DNA of 64,000 bases from Diogma glabrata (lineage: Eukaryota > Arthropoda > Insecta > Diptera > Cylindrotomidae), in NCBI GenBank assembly GCA_963693315.1, contig OY856187.1:115274437-115338436 (forward strand), given 5' to 3'. Shown piece by piece: positions 9,969-23,564 of this stretch (its first letter is position 1; each line of letters begins with the position of its first letter). Under the pieces are notes generated by a model that was not told the origin of the DNA, did not search any database, and worked only from the letters and a program-made list of their open reading frames with translations. Both the position numbers and the translations under genes were made by a program.

Positions 9969-10753
9969 TCTCTAAGATCACCTTTCTTTGGAACTGTTAT
10001 GGTTAAACCTTCTTTCCATTTGGTTGGTATTTTACCTTTGTTCCATACATCAGCTAATAGTGGTCTTAGAGCTTCTGCTGTTGTGTTTACATCTGCTTTG
10101 AGTAATTCTGCTGATATATTATCTGTACCAGCAGATTTGTTATTCTTGAGTTTTTGTATGGCATCTCTAACTTCCCGTTCCGTTGGTGGATGGGTGCTGG
10201 TAGTTTCGTTATAGTTGTCATTCGGAGACTGCAAATTATCTTCATGTTGGTGGCAGTTGTCTTCAAAGTATTCTTTCCATCTATTTAGCTGTTGTTCATG
10301 TGTTGTGAGGGTTTTTCCAGATTCACCCTTTATTGGTGGAGTGTTTGTATACTTGTTAGTGACCTTTCTCACGCATTTGTGTAGTGTGCGCATATTTCTA
10401 TTGGCTGCTGCTGTTTCTGCAGTCTTGAGGATGCTTTCTGTATATCTTCTGCGTTCATTCCTTGCCATCTCTTTAACTTGTTTTGCTGTACTTTCATATT
10501 TGCTGCGGATCTCGGTTGTGTTCTGATGACACAATTGCAACTTGAGCTGTCGACGCTCTTCGATTTTCTTCCAGGTATCATCACTAATCCATGGTTTCCG
10601 TGATTTTTCTTGGTATCCAAGCACATCTGTAGCAGTTTTGACGTAAACTTCTTTAACTTGTTCCCATTTTTCATCAATGCTGGTGGTTTCGTTGTTTGTT
10701 AGATTGAGCTGGAGCGATTCTTTGAAGATGTTATTTGTGTTTTTTTCGCTCAA
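9929..10753 (-). pseudogene. LINE linker and RT finger part
   Basis: 274-codon open segment between the EN remnant and the RT palm. RT finger motifs: NNKSAGTDNISAELLK, WKEGLTITVPKKGDL. A one-base deletion near 9962 converts the expected NWRG into another frame. It continues upstream to DHQLVIA near 10830, the last EN motif. Confidence 0.8.
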
Positions 10754-10972
10754 TCTGCTGATGTTAAATTTCCTCTGACATGAGTTGTTGTGTTTTGCAG
10801 CGGCTGGTTTAATTTTGAATGTTGCAATTACCAGTTGATGGTCGCTGTGTATGTCTTTCTTTGCGTTAGGTGTTGTTAATTTTCCTACGCCTTGGTCATG
10901 TGTGTTGGATTTACCAGAGAACCATCATGTAATATCCTTCACTTGTTGTTAGTTCTCCGCTGTTTTTCCATC

Positions 10973-11215
10973 TTACTTCACTGAGTGACGTATCTCGATG
11001 TTATATTCTTCCATTACTTTCTCAACTTGTGCTAACCTCGATGTTTCTATCAGAGTTCTGATATTCCAGTTTCCTACTCGTGTCCGGGTACGGTAGCCAA
11101 GGGTCGATATTTGATTTTTTCCGTTTTGGTTTATTTTGTTTTTCTTTCTAGTGTACGTTTCTTTAATCATTTGAATTTCGGATTCACCTTTCGGATTAAC
11201 GGGTGATTGGGCCAT
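10973..11215 (-). pseudogene. LINE endonuclease N-terminus
   Basis: 80 codons starting MAQSPVNPKGE and containing RVGNWNIRTLIETSRLAQVE, the N-terminal motif of APE-type retrotransposon endonucleases. It is followed by a truncated SEVRW region and then the internal deletion. Confidence 0.75.
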
Positions 11216-11319
11216 CGAATCCTAGCCAGTTTCCAGGGCTGCTGGATAAGGTATACTGGCATACCGTGGGCGAGATATTCCGGCTTCAATGTGCTACAAT
11301 CATATTTCCATATTTTTTC

Positions 11320-11387
11320 TGATGAAGTGTCCAAGCGGTCACCCGTTTAAGTTGTGATACTTGCCAGTGTTGCTTAACTTCCTTGTA
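11320..11387 (-). promoter_or_regulatory. 5S rRNA-like internal promoter module at LINE 5' end
   Basis: On the minus strand GAAGTTAAGC is followed 27 bases later by GGGTGACCGCTTGGA. These match the 5S rRNA A-box region and C-box, and the 27-base spacing equals that in animal 5S rRNA as I know it. The middle is diverged. This suggests an RNA polymerase III-type internal promoter captured at the 5' end of the element. Confidence 0.7.
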
Positions 11388-11599
11388 AGTGATGTTGTTG
11401 ACTTATCCACTTCTCCATCTCGCCCACCAATATATAATTATATTATAATAAAAATATAATTATAATTAATATTTAAATAAAAGTTTATCCCTGGCCTCCA
11501 AACCAAACGGGCTTGGCAGATCAAGTGGTGGTCTTCTGTTTCTTACTTAAGATAGAACTGTCATAACATAGAACTTTTAACCTTGCTCTCATAATATGA

Positions 11600-11900
11600 A
11601 AATTCATCACGTCCAAACTTACTATCATCGTAGCCTCAGTATATCTTTCCCCAACTTTTGACGACGAACCTGCTCCTGAAACCCTGCAAGCTGCCGTACA
11701 CAACATTCAATCAATTCAACAATTCGACGTATTCATTGTGGCTGGTGACCTTAATTCTCGCCTGGGATCCCTGGGTTCCCTATATCCCAATGCCTTACTC
11801 TCAACTATACTTTTAGATATTAGTTCAGCTGTAGATTAGTGTTTCAATGAAAGAGGCAAGTTACTGGTAGATTTTACGGATTCAAATACTTTCGTACGTA
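11600..11900 (+). pseudogene. Endonuclease fragment of another non-LTR element
   Basis: The plus-strand translation reads IIVASVYLSPTFDDE, then FDVFIVAGDLNSRLGS and FNERGKLLVDFTDSNTF. These are blocks of an APE-type endonuclease (the VAGDLNSR block is the GDFN-type motif). Neither RT nor the rest of the element follows; the fragment ends where the palindromic repeat family begins. Confidence 0.75.
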
Positions 11901-12400
11901 CTTTCGGATTCAAATACTTTCGTAATACGATGTACTGGAATTTCTGTAGCTTATAGTTAGGATATCCATTCCTTACAGCTACAGAAATCCGTAGCTGGTA
12001 ATTACATAAAAAATTTCTGTTGCTTAAATCTACGGATATTTATTTCTTCCAACTACGGAAATCCGTGGCTTGTGATACATTCAAGTCCGTTTCTTTTAAA
12101 ATTTCCGTGTTTCCAAGATTAAAATTACGCCACGTTCTTATCCGTGGTAGGTGGTGATTTTGGATCATATGGTAAAATTTAGAGACACGGAAAAAGCTTC
12201 ATTCTGATCCGTTTCTATAAAAATTTCCGGGTCTATAAGGATAAAATGATGACCACGGATTTTTCCGTGGATGGTGGCAATTTCGAATCAGGCGGTAAGG
12301 CTTAAAAATACGGAAAAAGCTTCAGTCTGATCCGTTTCTATACAAATTTCCGTGTCTCTAAGAGCCACGGAAATTTCCGTGGTGGGTGTCAATAGCAGCA
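11900..12400. repeat. CACGGA-palindrome repeat array, inverted
   Basis: Contains CACGGAAATTTCCGTGG, 'accacggatttttccgtgg' and two copies of 'acggaaaaagcttcattctg'-like sequence with 'atttccgtgtctcta'. It is the reverse-complement relative of the 1-430 array, with the 11.93-12.08 part corresponding to the copy at 5.69-5.89 kb. Confidence 0.75.
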
Positions 12401-13274
12401 CCGTAATCAAATATGTACTTATTCAAAGAAAAATCACCAAACTCGAATTTTAGGTTCTTCATGCTTTTGCTATCATTAGCAAACCAAAGAAAAATATATT
12501 TGTATTAAACTACGGATATTCGTAAGTGCTAACTAAATGCAAGTTTCGTTTTAATTAAATTTGCCAGCACTTCTACACACTACAACAAAAAATCACTTAC
12601 CTTACCTATAGCATACATTTCCTGTGATCAAGTAACAGTTGTTACTGTCCTGGTTCTCTTCCCTTCTCCTTACAAATCCAAAGAAAACAACAAAGGCAAT
12701 TCGCGCTAACAAATGTTGTTTTCAAATCAAACAAAACACTTTTAAACAAACATTTACGCTCGCTTTCATAGCGTTTTTCGCCATTTTTACCAGCCGAATG
12801 ACATTTCATTATACATTTGCAAACGCATATATGTGTATATAAAAAATACAAAATACGAAAGAAAGAAAATGAAACAAAAAGAACCGTTAAACTAATTGTT
12901 CATATCGGCAACGTTGAATCGGTAAAACACCCTTTTCAACGCGAGTGCAATTATTTAAGGAACAAGTGCTTCGTAACATCGTGATTTTTTTAATTTTAGG
13001 TAGATTTCAGATAAAAATCTACCTATTGCAATAGGCTTCATCTCGGAATTTCGGAAAAATTTTGGTACCAAACGTATATGAACGATAAGCGGAGACGGAA
13101 AAACAAAAAAAAATTATATATTTATATATATATATATGAACGATATGAGCTATAACGGAATTTACCGGCACTCTCACGATCGCATTTCTTGACCTACAAC
13201 AAAAAATGTTTCTGCATACGTTGCGGCAAAAAATGTTTGGACAAGTTGGCAAACTGGCCATATCCGGGTACAGG
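12401..13274. other. No recognisable gene
   Basis: Open frames of 67-80 aa exist on both strands, but their composition and mutual overlap give no support. A short 'tatatata' run lies near 13.11-13.14 kb. Confidence 0.5.
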
Positions 13275-13278
13275 TTAA

Positions 13279-13913
13279 CCTTCGCGTGAACGGAAATTTT
13301 TAGCTACTGATATGAACAGCATCTACCCCGGTAGATATTACATAAATCATAATATCTACAAACGTAACTGTGTATTTATTTTACTTTTGTGTAAGCATAC
13401 AATAAAAGCATATATTTAAAAATAAAGTTACTTGTTTTTCACATTGACCAGTAAAAATTTTCATATAAGAAAAAAGGAAAAAAATATCTACCCGGGTAGA
13501 TATTTGTTTTCTTACGTAATATCAACTTACATAATATCAACAAACGTGTAATAATATCAAACGTGTATTAATATCATAATATCATTTTGCTTTTGTGTAA
13601 GCATACAATAAAAGCATATATTTAAAAATAAAGTTACTTGTTTTTAACATTGCCCAGTAAAAATATTCAAATAAAACCCAAGGTAAAAATATCTACCCGG
13701 GTAGATATATGTTTTCTTGCGTAAAAAAAACCATAAAAATCCAAAAAAAAGTGTTAAAAGGAAGTCCAAAATAGTTTTTTCTCAAATTTTACGAAATCAA
13801 TTTAAAAATTAGTCACATAGCTGAACAGGCATGATGATTGGTTAAAAACTCATAAAGTTATTGAATTACAAAAACCGTGATATCTACCCGGGTAGATACT
13901 GTTCACGCGAAGG
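13279..13913. mobile_element. piggyBac-like MITE
   Basis: 635 bp bounded by TTAA on both sides (13275-13278, 13914-13917) with 13-bp terminal inverted repeats CCTTCGCGTGAAC / GTTCACGCGAAGG. TTAA duplication is the piggyBac hallmark. It has no transposase. Inside are two tandem copies of a roughly 190-bp segment (each with 'cttttgtgtaagcatacaat') and four copies of the palindrome TCTACCCGGGTAGA or a one-base variant, near 13322, 13488, 13690 and 13883. Confidence 0.8.
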
Positions 13914-13917
13914 TTAA

Positions 13918-15290
13918 GTGGCTAGAGCCAAAAAAGTCGAATAATCTAGGGCGTTATAACTTCCGTTTGAATCATAATATTGTAATAAAATTTATCAATA
14001 TTGAATATTTAAACATATTTCTATCATTTGTTTCCAAATGACAACCTTGGCGTTTCAGGCTCCTGAAAAATCAGCTGTTTTAAAAATTTAATAAACTTTG
14101 TTGTCCTTGACTTGGCTGAAAATGGCCAATCTGACTTTTGAATATGTACGCATACGTTAACTAGAACATAAATCTTTCCAAAATTTAAAAAAAAAATAGT
14201 TCAAGCCTAGAGGTTGAGACACCAGGGCTGTAAGAACATAAACAAACGCTAACGGCCATGCCTTCCTCATTTTTGAGTTTATGTTATTTAAACTCATATT
14301 AGCTTTTAGATAAATTTTTCAACTATAACCTCAGAGATTTTCAGCTTTCTAACCCAAGAGGTCTCAATGTAATTAGCATTAAACCTTATGCATGCCATTC
14401 AATTACAACAACAACTTCCATAAAAATATAAAAATATCCCATAGAAAAAATATTAAAAAAATTTCTTTTGTTTTTTTTCAGTTTTTAGTTTTTTTCGCAA
14501 AAATTTAAAGAAAAATAAAACAAAGCTGAATCATTATTGTTTTAAATTAAGGAGTATTTTCTTATATGCATATTGATTACACATTTACAAAAGTCTTCCT
14601 AAATTGTAGATATTTGAATTATTTGAGGTGTAAAAGTTGTTTGACAATTTTAAATTATTAAAAGTAGTTTTAACCAAATTAAATAAAACTGTTCCGAAAT
14701 CGCATTGATAAAATAGTTTCCGTTAATGTATTTAGTTTGGTTTGATAAATTTTTGGATTATTCTGGACTTGGACTATTCTACTTAAATTTTTTATTTAAA
14801 CTAATCTGACACATCCAATTCTATTTGTACACAAAGCTGTCTGGTCCCGAAATCTGCCTATTTCTAGCGGATATACGTGCCGCTTGGACTTTTTTTTTCT
14901 TTGTAATGTCCAAAGTTCAAGAAGTTTTTGACTCACGTTTTTGGTAATAACTCTAAAACTAAGCGTCAATAATTTATTGAATTTTTTTTGTTTGAAATAT
15001 TTTAATCTTTTTGGATTTTTCTTAATCAAACTCGATTCCTTAAAAAACTTTTTGTTTTACTTTCTCCTTATCTATGTCTATAAAATACAAATATTTGCAA
15101 TTGTTTGCAATATTTTCAGTAGGCCTGTACAAATACATTTTATAACTGTGGAAAATTTCGAGTTGATAGCATTTGTAGCTTGTGAAAAAATCGATTATGT
15201 ACAAATTCGGACGGTTACCGAAGTCTCACCAATAGGGTTCTCGTGTATATTGAATCAAGTTTAGAACCTTTAATTAAACACCTAAATATT
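13918..15290. other. No recognisable gene
   Basis: AT-rich sequence. The overlapping frames at 14796-15029 and 14941-15264 lie on opposite strands with no family resemblance. Confidence 0.5.
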
Positions 15291-18034
15291 GACAAAAGTT
15301 TGATCCAAGTATTAAGATGGCAAGAATATCATTCAGATTCTATGAATAATTGGGAAACGATATAGAGCTGATTACGTGAACGATTGGGCTTCAATTATGC
15401 AAATGGAGATCGGTCAGTAATCAACACTCTAAGATAAGTTTTTTTTTCATTGTATAGTTTTATTTTTTTGATATTTCTTTTTTTTTATTGTTGATAAGAG
15501 CATGAATCACTAGAACCAACTGTCATTTAGAAATCTTTTCGATGTAGAACCCACGCGTGATTTCTTTTAATTTATTTATCCCTATATAAACAGAAACCTG
15601 TTTATAACAGCAGGACATAAAAAATAATACATAAAGCACTATAGAAGAATTATTGAGGAACCAGATAAAGTTGCCTTAACCATAACAAAACCCTAAGCAA
15701 AATGCGCCGTAGATTTAATTCGTCAGGTGATGGTGGAGTACCACTTGAAAGAACTGAAATAGTTGGGGAAGGGAGGTTTCTTTCAACCGATAGCAAAAAA
15801 TGTACACGTGCTAGTAAGAGACCATTTTAGTAAGCTGGCACAGTTGTGTCGGATCTCAGTGTCTGGACCTCTTTTCACACATCTTTCTTGGCCAAAAATA
15901 CTTCATAGAGGAACGAGGGCTGTCAAACACTGACCCTCGCCTATGTTAATTTACAATTCAATCGACATACAATAGATTAGTTTTATATGGGATTATCCCA
16001 TTGAGTGTTGTTCCAATTAACCAACCGTTTTGAAACGTTTGCCTACACCTCACAAAGATTAATATGAGCATTCTGTGTTTGTTCCTTTTTCAAACGTGTT
16101 ATTTTTATACACGTGTTATTTTATTACAAATTCTCAATGGGTTAAGAATATAAGAAACACACAAGAATACATTGGTCCCGTAAGTAAATGCCATCTAATC
16201 AAAATGAAAACAAACTATTATTGCTACGAAAGATATCACATCAAGTGAAAGAAGTTCTTCAAATATTTTAAACATTATTAAAAAATGTATGCACCATTAA
16301 AAGTGTGAGTTATTGAAAATTCTGAAAAATTCATAATTGGTTCAACATTTAAACTTTATTATTTAAACATTAAAAAACATTTAAAAAATAATATAATTTT
16401 TATCCAATTAGTTAAACGTATAATATGCTTTAACCAAATAAATATGTATCTATATGTTTAAATAATTTATCTTTATTTATATTTATTCATAAATTTTTTA
16501 TTTATCTACCTACATCACTGAAAATTAACGTGAATGCTTGTACATGAAATATTAGCTACTCATTTTGAATACATCTTGCAAATAAAAAAGCGTTAAAATA
16601 CAAAGCTATAAAAACATAATTGAAGATACAAATAACCAAAAACTGATTTTAAGTTTATGACCTTTCATAAAGAACGCTTAGACTTATTTCAGTTTGTTGA
16701 TTTATTTATTGTTACTTTGTAAGCGAGCAATAAATCACAAGTCAATTATCATAAGATAAAATTATATTTGTAGTTAAATACAAATAAGTTGTAAGTTAAA
16801 TTTTTGTGCTTTTCGTTTTAATAATTATTTTTTTAAACTCTCTTAAAAATTATATCATACTTAACAAGAACATAAAATGTCTGTTTATTTCATAAGTTCC
16901 ATTTATTTATAACCACAATATAAATTTAAACAAATTCACAATAAATTAAATTTAAACTTTATTTATGTTTTTAAATTTATTAAAAACTTTAAATAAATTT
17001 CTTTACAGTATTATTATGCTTTTGATGCTGTTCCAAAAATTATTTCAATTACCAAAACTATCACAATAGTTTATACAAAAACTAAAAACCATATTCAACA
17101 TTAAATCATTTTGTAGCTTTTGCTTTTCCGTCAGCACAAAATGCACCATTGAAAATTCTTGTTTATGAATTTCCATTTCAGAAAAATACAAATTTGATAC
17201 AAAATATAACATATGAATTATTTTTTTAAGATTCGAACATGTTTTCATACAAAATTGTAACACATCAAAAAACAATATTATCCGAAAATAAAGTTATTGT
17301 AACTGAAAAAACTTTTTAATTGCATAGGAAAATTTTATGAATTTTCCTTTTGTTGGTTGTGAGGACGAGTTTTTTTAAATATTCTATGTATTTTTCTTAC
17401 TTTTTTGTTATTTTAAAAATTCATCAGACATGGGTTTTTAAGTATGTTAATATGTACTAGAAGACATATGTACATACATATGTATAAAATAGAATTGCAA
17501 TAGTTTTTTAAATATTTGAATTTTATTCAATTTAGTTTTTGAGATTTTTCAGCCTTTTGTTTTCATCAACTTCAGCATTAAAAATTTTTTGAATGTTTTT
17601 TTATAAACCAAATGCCATTTTATGCTTAACAAAATGCTTTCAATTTAGTACATAAATACATTGTGCATATGGACACAAATTCAATTTAATTTGGCCAAAT
17701 CTCGGCGATCCGTTTACCAATCAGAAAAATAAACAAGAAGTTCATCATATTGTAAGAAACAAAATTGACAGTTGACGCTAAATTTCAGCAATTTTCGTGG
17801 ATTGTTCACGAAATCCATACTGACAAGCATTTTGATGTTTATCCAATAATCTTCATGGGAATATGTAACATAATACAATGAATATTTTGGTTATCTTTTG
17901 GTAAATTTAATATTGGTATTTTTTGATGTAATTACAAATCTTGGTACTAATTTTCCTACGTATCCTACTCGTCGTCATTTTCATCCAGTGAACACAAGAC
18001 ATAAATATTACATCAGACGAAGGTCATATTGGGG
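15290..18034. other. Mostly featureless; faint Gag-like trace at 15.3 kb
   Basis: Around 15.30-15.42 kb the plus strand reads LRWQEYHSDSMNNWET followed by stops and LRERLGFNYANGDRS, which faintly resembles a retroelement Gag helix. The rest (15.6-18.0 kb) is AT-rich with only short frames. Confidence 0.3.
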
Positions 18035-18279
18035 CCGAAACGATCTCAACCTATTCTCAAACTTTAAATGGGTAAGATCCTCGACTTTCTTGATTGAAGT
18101 CAATGAGGTCTTTGGAAAAATGATATATTGTGCCCAGTGGGCCACTTTTGGTAAGCAGAACTGGCGCTGTGGGATGAACCAAACGTTATGTTACGGCGCC
18201 AAAATTTATGACTCATACAGATACCATGAAAGGTGTTGCTTGCTTAAGACAGCAGGACGGTGCACATGGAAGTTGTAAT

Positions 18280-18317
<38 letters not shown>

Positions 18318-18449
18318 CTAGCTAAAATGGATGGCGTTCAAGTCATATGCCTATACATAACCGCTAAAGCATTCTTTTTGATATATATTATATCGAAAAT
18401 TAAGCTGTAGTGAGTAGGAGGGTACAATGATGTGCGTCGAAGTGTTTGT
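18035..18449 (+). pseudogene. 28S rRNA pseudogene fragment
   Basis: About 415 bases match the large-subunit rRNA of insects: CGATCTCAACCTATTCTCAA, GTGGGCCACTTTTGGTAAGC, GAACTGGCGCTGTGGGATGA, AGACAGCAGGACGGT, CCGCTAAGGAGTGTGTAACA, ACTCACCTGCCGAAGC, and finally GTGAGTAGGAGGGTACAATG. Scattered substitutions in normally invariant stretches, plus breaks at both ends, mark it as a dispersed pseudogene. The 126-aa open frame across its 5' half is accidental. Confidence 0.92.
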
Positions 18450-18774
18450 GATGTTCTTGTCGGACTTTTCAATCGGACTTAAAATTGCACTTTTTGTGTG
18501 GATATATTTTACAAAAAATATGTCATTTGTGCATTGCATCTAGTTGTCATGGTAGCAGTCCCAAAAACTATCTCTTTTTGTCCTGGGACAAAAATAAGCA
18601 AATCTATATTTCTATGCAAAACTAAAATCAAAGTTTGAATAGGAAATGTATTACTACTAGGAATCGCCCAGTGGCCGAAATTCGGCCATTATAAAAAGAA
18701 ATTGTAAATAGACCTCCCAACCAAATAGCTACAACACATTATTTCAGAGTTTAATTAATTGACATAGATTGATT
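18450..18774. other. No recognisable gene
   Basis: Unassigned sequence between the rRNA fragment and a tandem duplication. Confidence 0.5.
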
Positions 18775-19260
18775 TTAATTGTGAAACAAATAACTTGAAA
18801 AAAAACAAAATAACCGAACAAAAACTCAAAAAAAACAAAACTATCACATTTTTGCCATTTTTTCTGAAAAAATCGTCAAAATTCAAAAAAAGTATTTTTC
18901 GGCACATCTACTACTCAAGGCCTATCCTACGATATACATACATATTGCCACACTTTTGATGGGGCAAATATTTTAAAATTGTACCGCAAAAATATTGCTT
19001 ACGTATTTATATATAGATAGATTGATTTTGAACTGTAAAAAAAAAAATACTTGAAAAAAAACAAAATAACCAAACAAACAACTTAAACAAATACGCCTAT
19101 GACGTTTTTGCCATTTTTTCTGAAAAAATCGTCAAAATTCAAAAAATAGGATTTTTCGGCACATCTACTACTCAAGACCTATCCTACGATATACATATTT
19201 TAAATATTTTAAAATTGGACCGCAAAAATATTGTTTACGTATTTATATATAAATAGATTT
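18775..19260. repeat. Tandem duplication, about 240-bp unit, two copies
   Basis: Both copies share 'cttgaaaaaaaacaaaataa', 'tgccattttttctgaaaaaa', 'ttttcggcacatctactact' and 'cgcaaaaatattg(c/t)ttacgt'. The second copy lacks about 30 bases in the middle. No coding potential. Confidence 0.8.
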
Positions 19261-20944
<1,684 letters not shown>

Positions 20945-21747
20945 TAAAATATTACATAATATTGCATTATATCCTTCCTTTAACAATATACAAATTTTAT
21001 CCATTATTATTGATGTATAAAACTAGACTTATCTATCATTGAGATAAACTTAACTTGACTTATTATTATCATTATTATCGATATAAACTTGACTTAACTT
21101 CAAATAAATTATTACTTTCACTATAATAGTGTAATCACAGAATATCCTTACTTAACTTGTACATCTTGACTTACTCAAATCTTTTTCTTTAATCTATTTT
21201 TATGAATAAATTTTTCAATGTTTCCTATTCTAATCTTCATATTAGTATCCTTAATATCTACGACCTCATATGGTCCTTTAAATGGTGAATCCAATTTCTT
21301 CCTTTCACCTGCCAATAACCCAACATGATCTCCTATATCTACATCCAAAGGATTGACATTTTTGTCATACGCTTTTTCGATTTACTTTCGCTGCAATTAA
21401 CAATTCTCTAGCCTTACTCTGGGCTTGTTGCATTCCAAATCTTAACTCATCAGCGTACTAATCGAAATTGTATACTGGCTCGTTATCTATAAATTTTCCA
21501 TCCGATGGGAGAGTTACTAACTTCCCATAAACTAATTCATAAGGACTGTATACAGTATCTGAATGTGGGGTAACATTGTAACAAAAAACGAAATATGGAA
21601 TCCACTCTTCCCAATTATAATCGTTCGTAAACGACAGTGAATATTAATTCAACGCTCGATGATTTCTTTCGATAGAACCAAGTGTTTCATGATGATACGG
21701 TGTCGGAGTTACATGAGATATGTTGCATAAGAATGCACAAACATTTC

Positions 21748-22131
21748 TCATAATTTCATTGACGTGAAATCCGTCCCCAAGTCCGTTTTTAAAGTCTTAA
21801 ATTTTCCGAACTTTAAAAAGAATTTCTCTGTTAACGCCTTGGCTATAGTTTTTGGCTCTTTATTCTCAATAGGTATTACTTCAACGTTTTTAGTTAGATC
21901 ACATTGAATAGTAAGAATATACCTATTATTATTTGTTAACCGTAATGGACCAACTGTGTCCATAGAAATCGTTTCGAAACTTGACGTAGGTGTAGGTGTA
22001 TCAGTTATGGTTAATTTTTCTTTCGTATTTCTAATTTGCTCATTTCTAGAACATAACTCACAATTCCTAACATAACATTTGATCATCTTGCTCATATCTT
22101 TCCAAACATATTTCTGCTTAAGCTTATTCAT
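21748..22131 (-). pseudogene. Integrase fragment (Ty3/gypsy)
   Basis: 127 codons. Upstream of the first ATG the HTGGHSG part of the HHCC zinc finger is still readable at about 22150-22175, and CELC follows inside the frame. The first catalytic Asp is in SMDTVGPL and the second in KTDLGTDF. After that the frame breaks, and the Glu region is recognisable only through frameshifts (21.5-21.7 kb). Integrase joins element cDNA to chromosomal DNA; this copy cannot. Confidence 0.82.
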
Positions 22132-22398
22132 CGTTCATTTGACACCTGAGTGTCCGCCAGTGTGTGGTGTATCATGGTATATCTTTATCAATTCTTCCAT
22201 TCTGCCTTTATCTAAAATTCTTTTTGGAGCTTCATATATTAAAATCTTCAGTTCAGTTTGCTTATTTTCTTCTTCATTCATTTTAAACTAAAGCTTATTA
22301 AATATTTCTTTAAATTCAGTGACATCGTGTTTGAATATATCCTCATTCATCTCTAGCGCTAGATGATTTATATTTCCTCGTTTCATAGTCAGTATGAG

Positions 22399-22690
22399 CT
22401 ACTCTAATGCATTCCCTAAGGCGATGCGTGCATTTTCACTGTATACTACTAGAATCCCTTTTTTTATTTTACTACTGAATTCAATTATTCGCAAACTATC
22501 TTCATTTTCTTTGTAATCAATGCATCTTTCCTTAATTTTCTCACGTGAGTTCTTGTCTTCAAATGATAATTTTCTTATATTCTTGATTTCTGATATTGAG
22601 GTATAGTTCCATGAATACACCGTACACTCCGTCTTCACATCTGTGGTGTTCTCTTCAACCTTATTCTCCTTTTTTTTCATAGCTCTCGTC
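22399..22690 (-). pseudogene. Linker between RNase H and integrase (Ty3/gypsy)
   Basis: The open segment from AVTTRAMKKKEN to ARIALGNALE matches the position of the charged linker preceding integrase in gypsy-type Pol. The part of the open frame upstream of about 22740 has unrelated composition and is probably not element sequence. Confidence 0.5.
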
Positions 22691-22740
22691 GTTACGGCAT
22701 TTACACTGGAAGTTGGTATCACTGCTCTTAGCGTTTCCGA

Positions 22741-23560
22741 ATTTAAAAAATTAAAAAAAAAATTTTTTACAAATTTCCAACCCCCTACAAATAAAAAGAA
22801 AAATGTGGTAGGAAATTTATAAGATCGCGGGCAATCGCCATTTTTCGGAGCTTGCCGAACGAAAAAGTGGCCGATTTGAGAAAAATCGCAGAACAAAAGT
22901 TTTCGGCTTCGTCAAGGAGCTTCGTCAAGGCGCCTACCGAAGTAAAAAATATGTGGTAATCATAACATGAAATCGGCGTGGGCCCAGTGACTATAGGAAT
23001 AAACTCTTTAAAAAAATGTTAAAAAAACATTTTAACTGGAAGTGAAAAATCCAAAGTGGGTATGCGTATGCAGAAATGTGGAAACAGTACTAAGACCTTA
23101 TAAATCAAAGATCAATAAAATTGATAGTCATGGATTAGAAGTTATTGAAGTTTTAAACTTACAGGTGTTCGGGAGACCCCCGTCATTTTGTCCAACTTTA
23201 TCCAATTGTAGATATAAACCATTCTGAGATCAACCTTATTGCATACACACTTTTTCATAAAAATCAATCTAGCCGTTTAGGAGGAGTTCAATCACAAACA
23301 ACCGGACAGAGAAAATATATCTAAAAATTATAATTTAGTGTAATTTGTTTGACATTCAAATTATATTAATTATGTTCAGTACACATATTCTGCAAATTTT
23401 TAAGTCTGATTGAAGGTAATATTTGCGAATATTAAACTGGTTTAAAATTTTTAATTCACTAGATTTGAATTTTTAAAAACCTTTTAGATTAATAGGCATT
23501 TTTTGGTGAGCACTTTAATTCAAGTAATCATGGAAATCATTTGAACTTTTCAATTCAAAA
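22741..23560. other. No recognisable gene; dispersed-repeat-like tail
   Basis: It holds a small duplication, 'cttcgtcaaggagcttcgtcaaggcgc'. At 23.26-23.32 kb the text 'ccgtttaggaggagttcaat' resembles a tail seen in many dispersed insect repeats. No gene. Confidence 0.4.
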
Positions 23561-23564
23561 ATAT

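Larger units (their letters stand above)
8640..11430 (-). mobile_element. Decayed APE-type LINE with 5S-like 5' end
   Basis: Minus-strand order: 5S rRNA-like leader, start of an apurinic endonuclease (EN) domain, reverse transcriptase, C-terminal region, short 3' UTR. The EN domain is mostly deleted: RVGNWNIRTL is followed after few codons by HSDHQLV. The RT carries stops at 9720 and near 9525 and a frameshift near 9962. The lineage resembles the widespread invertebrate LINE proteins ending 'EWNPxGKR', often mis-annotated as host genes; I do not assign a clade. Confidence 0.85.
21180..22740 (-). mobile_element. Truncated Ty3/gypsy element, integrase region
   Basis: Minus-strand homology runs from a pre-integrase linker (near VTTRAM, about 22690) through the integrase zinc finger and catalytic core to a C-terminal block reading FKGPYEVVDI near 21265-21290. 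It ends abruptly near 22740, where unrelated sequence begins. Protease, RT and RNase H are missing. No LTR pair is visible; the left side runs toward the (AT)n tract. Confidence 0.8.

Noticed and set aside
8737..10526. Plus-strand frames across 8.7-10.5 kb
   Set aside because: Antisense shadows of the minus-strand LINE.
12639..12851. Overlapping 67- and 69-aa frames on opposite strands
   Set aside because: No domain, no codon signal, mutual overlap.
17898..18278. 126-aa open frame as a protein gene
   Set aside because: Its second half reads through a 28S rRNA fragment; the protein has no family.
23260..23320. Possible SINE tail
   Set aside because: Only a short familiar-looking motif; no internal promoter boxes found upstream.
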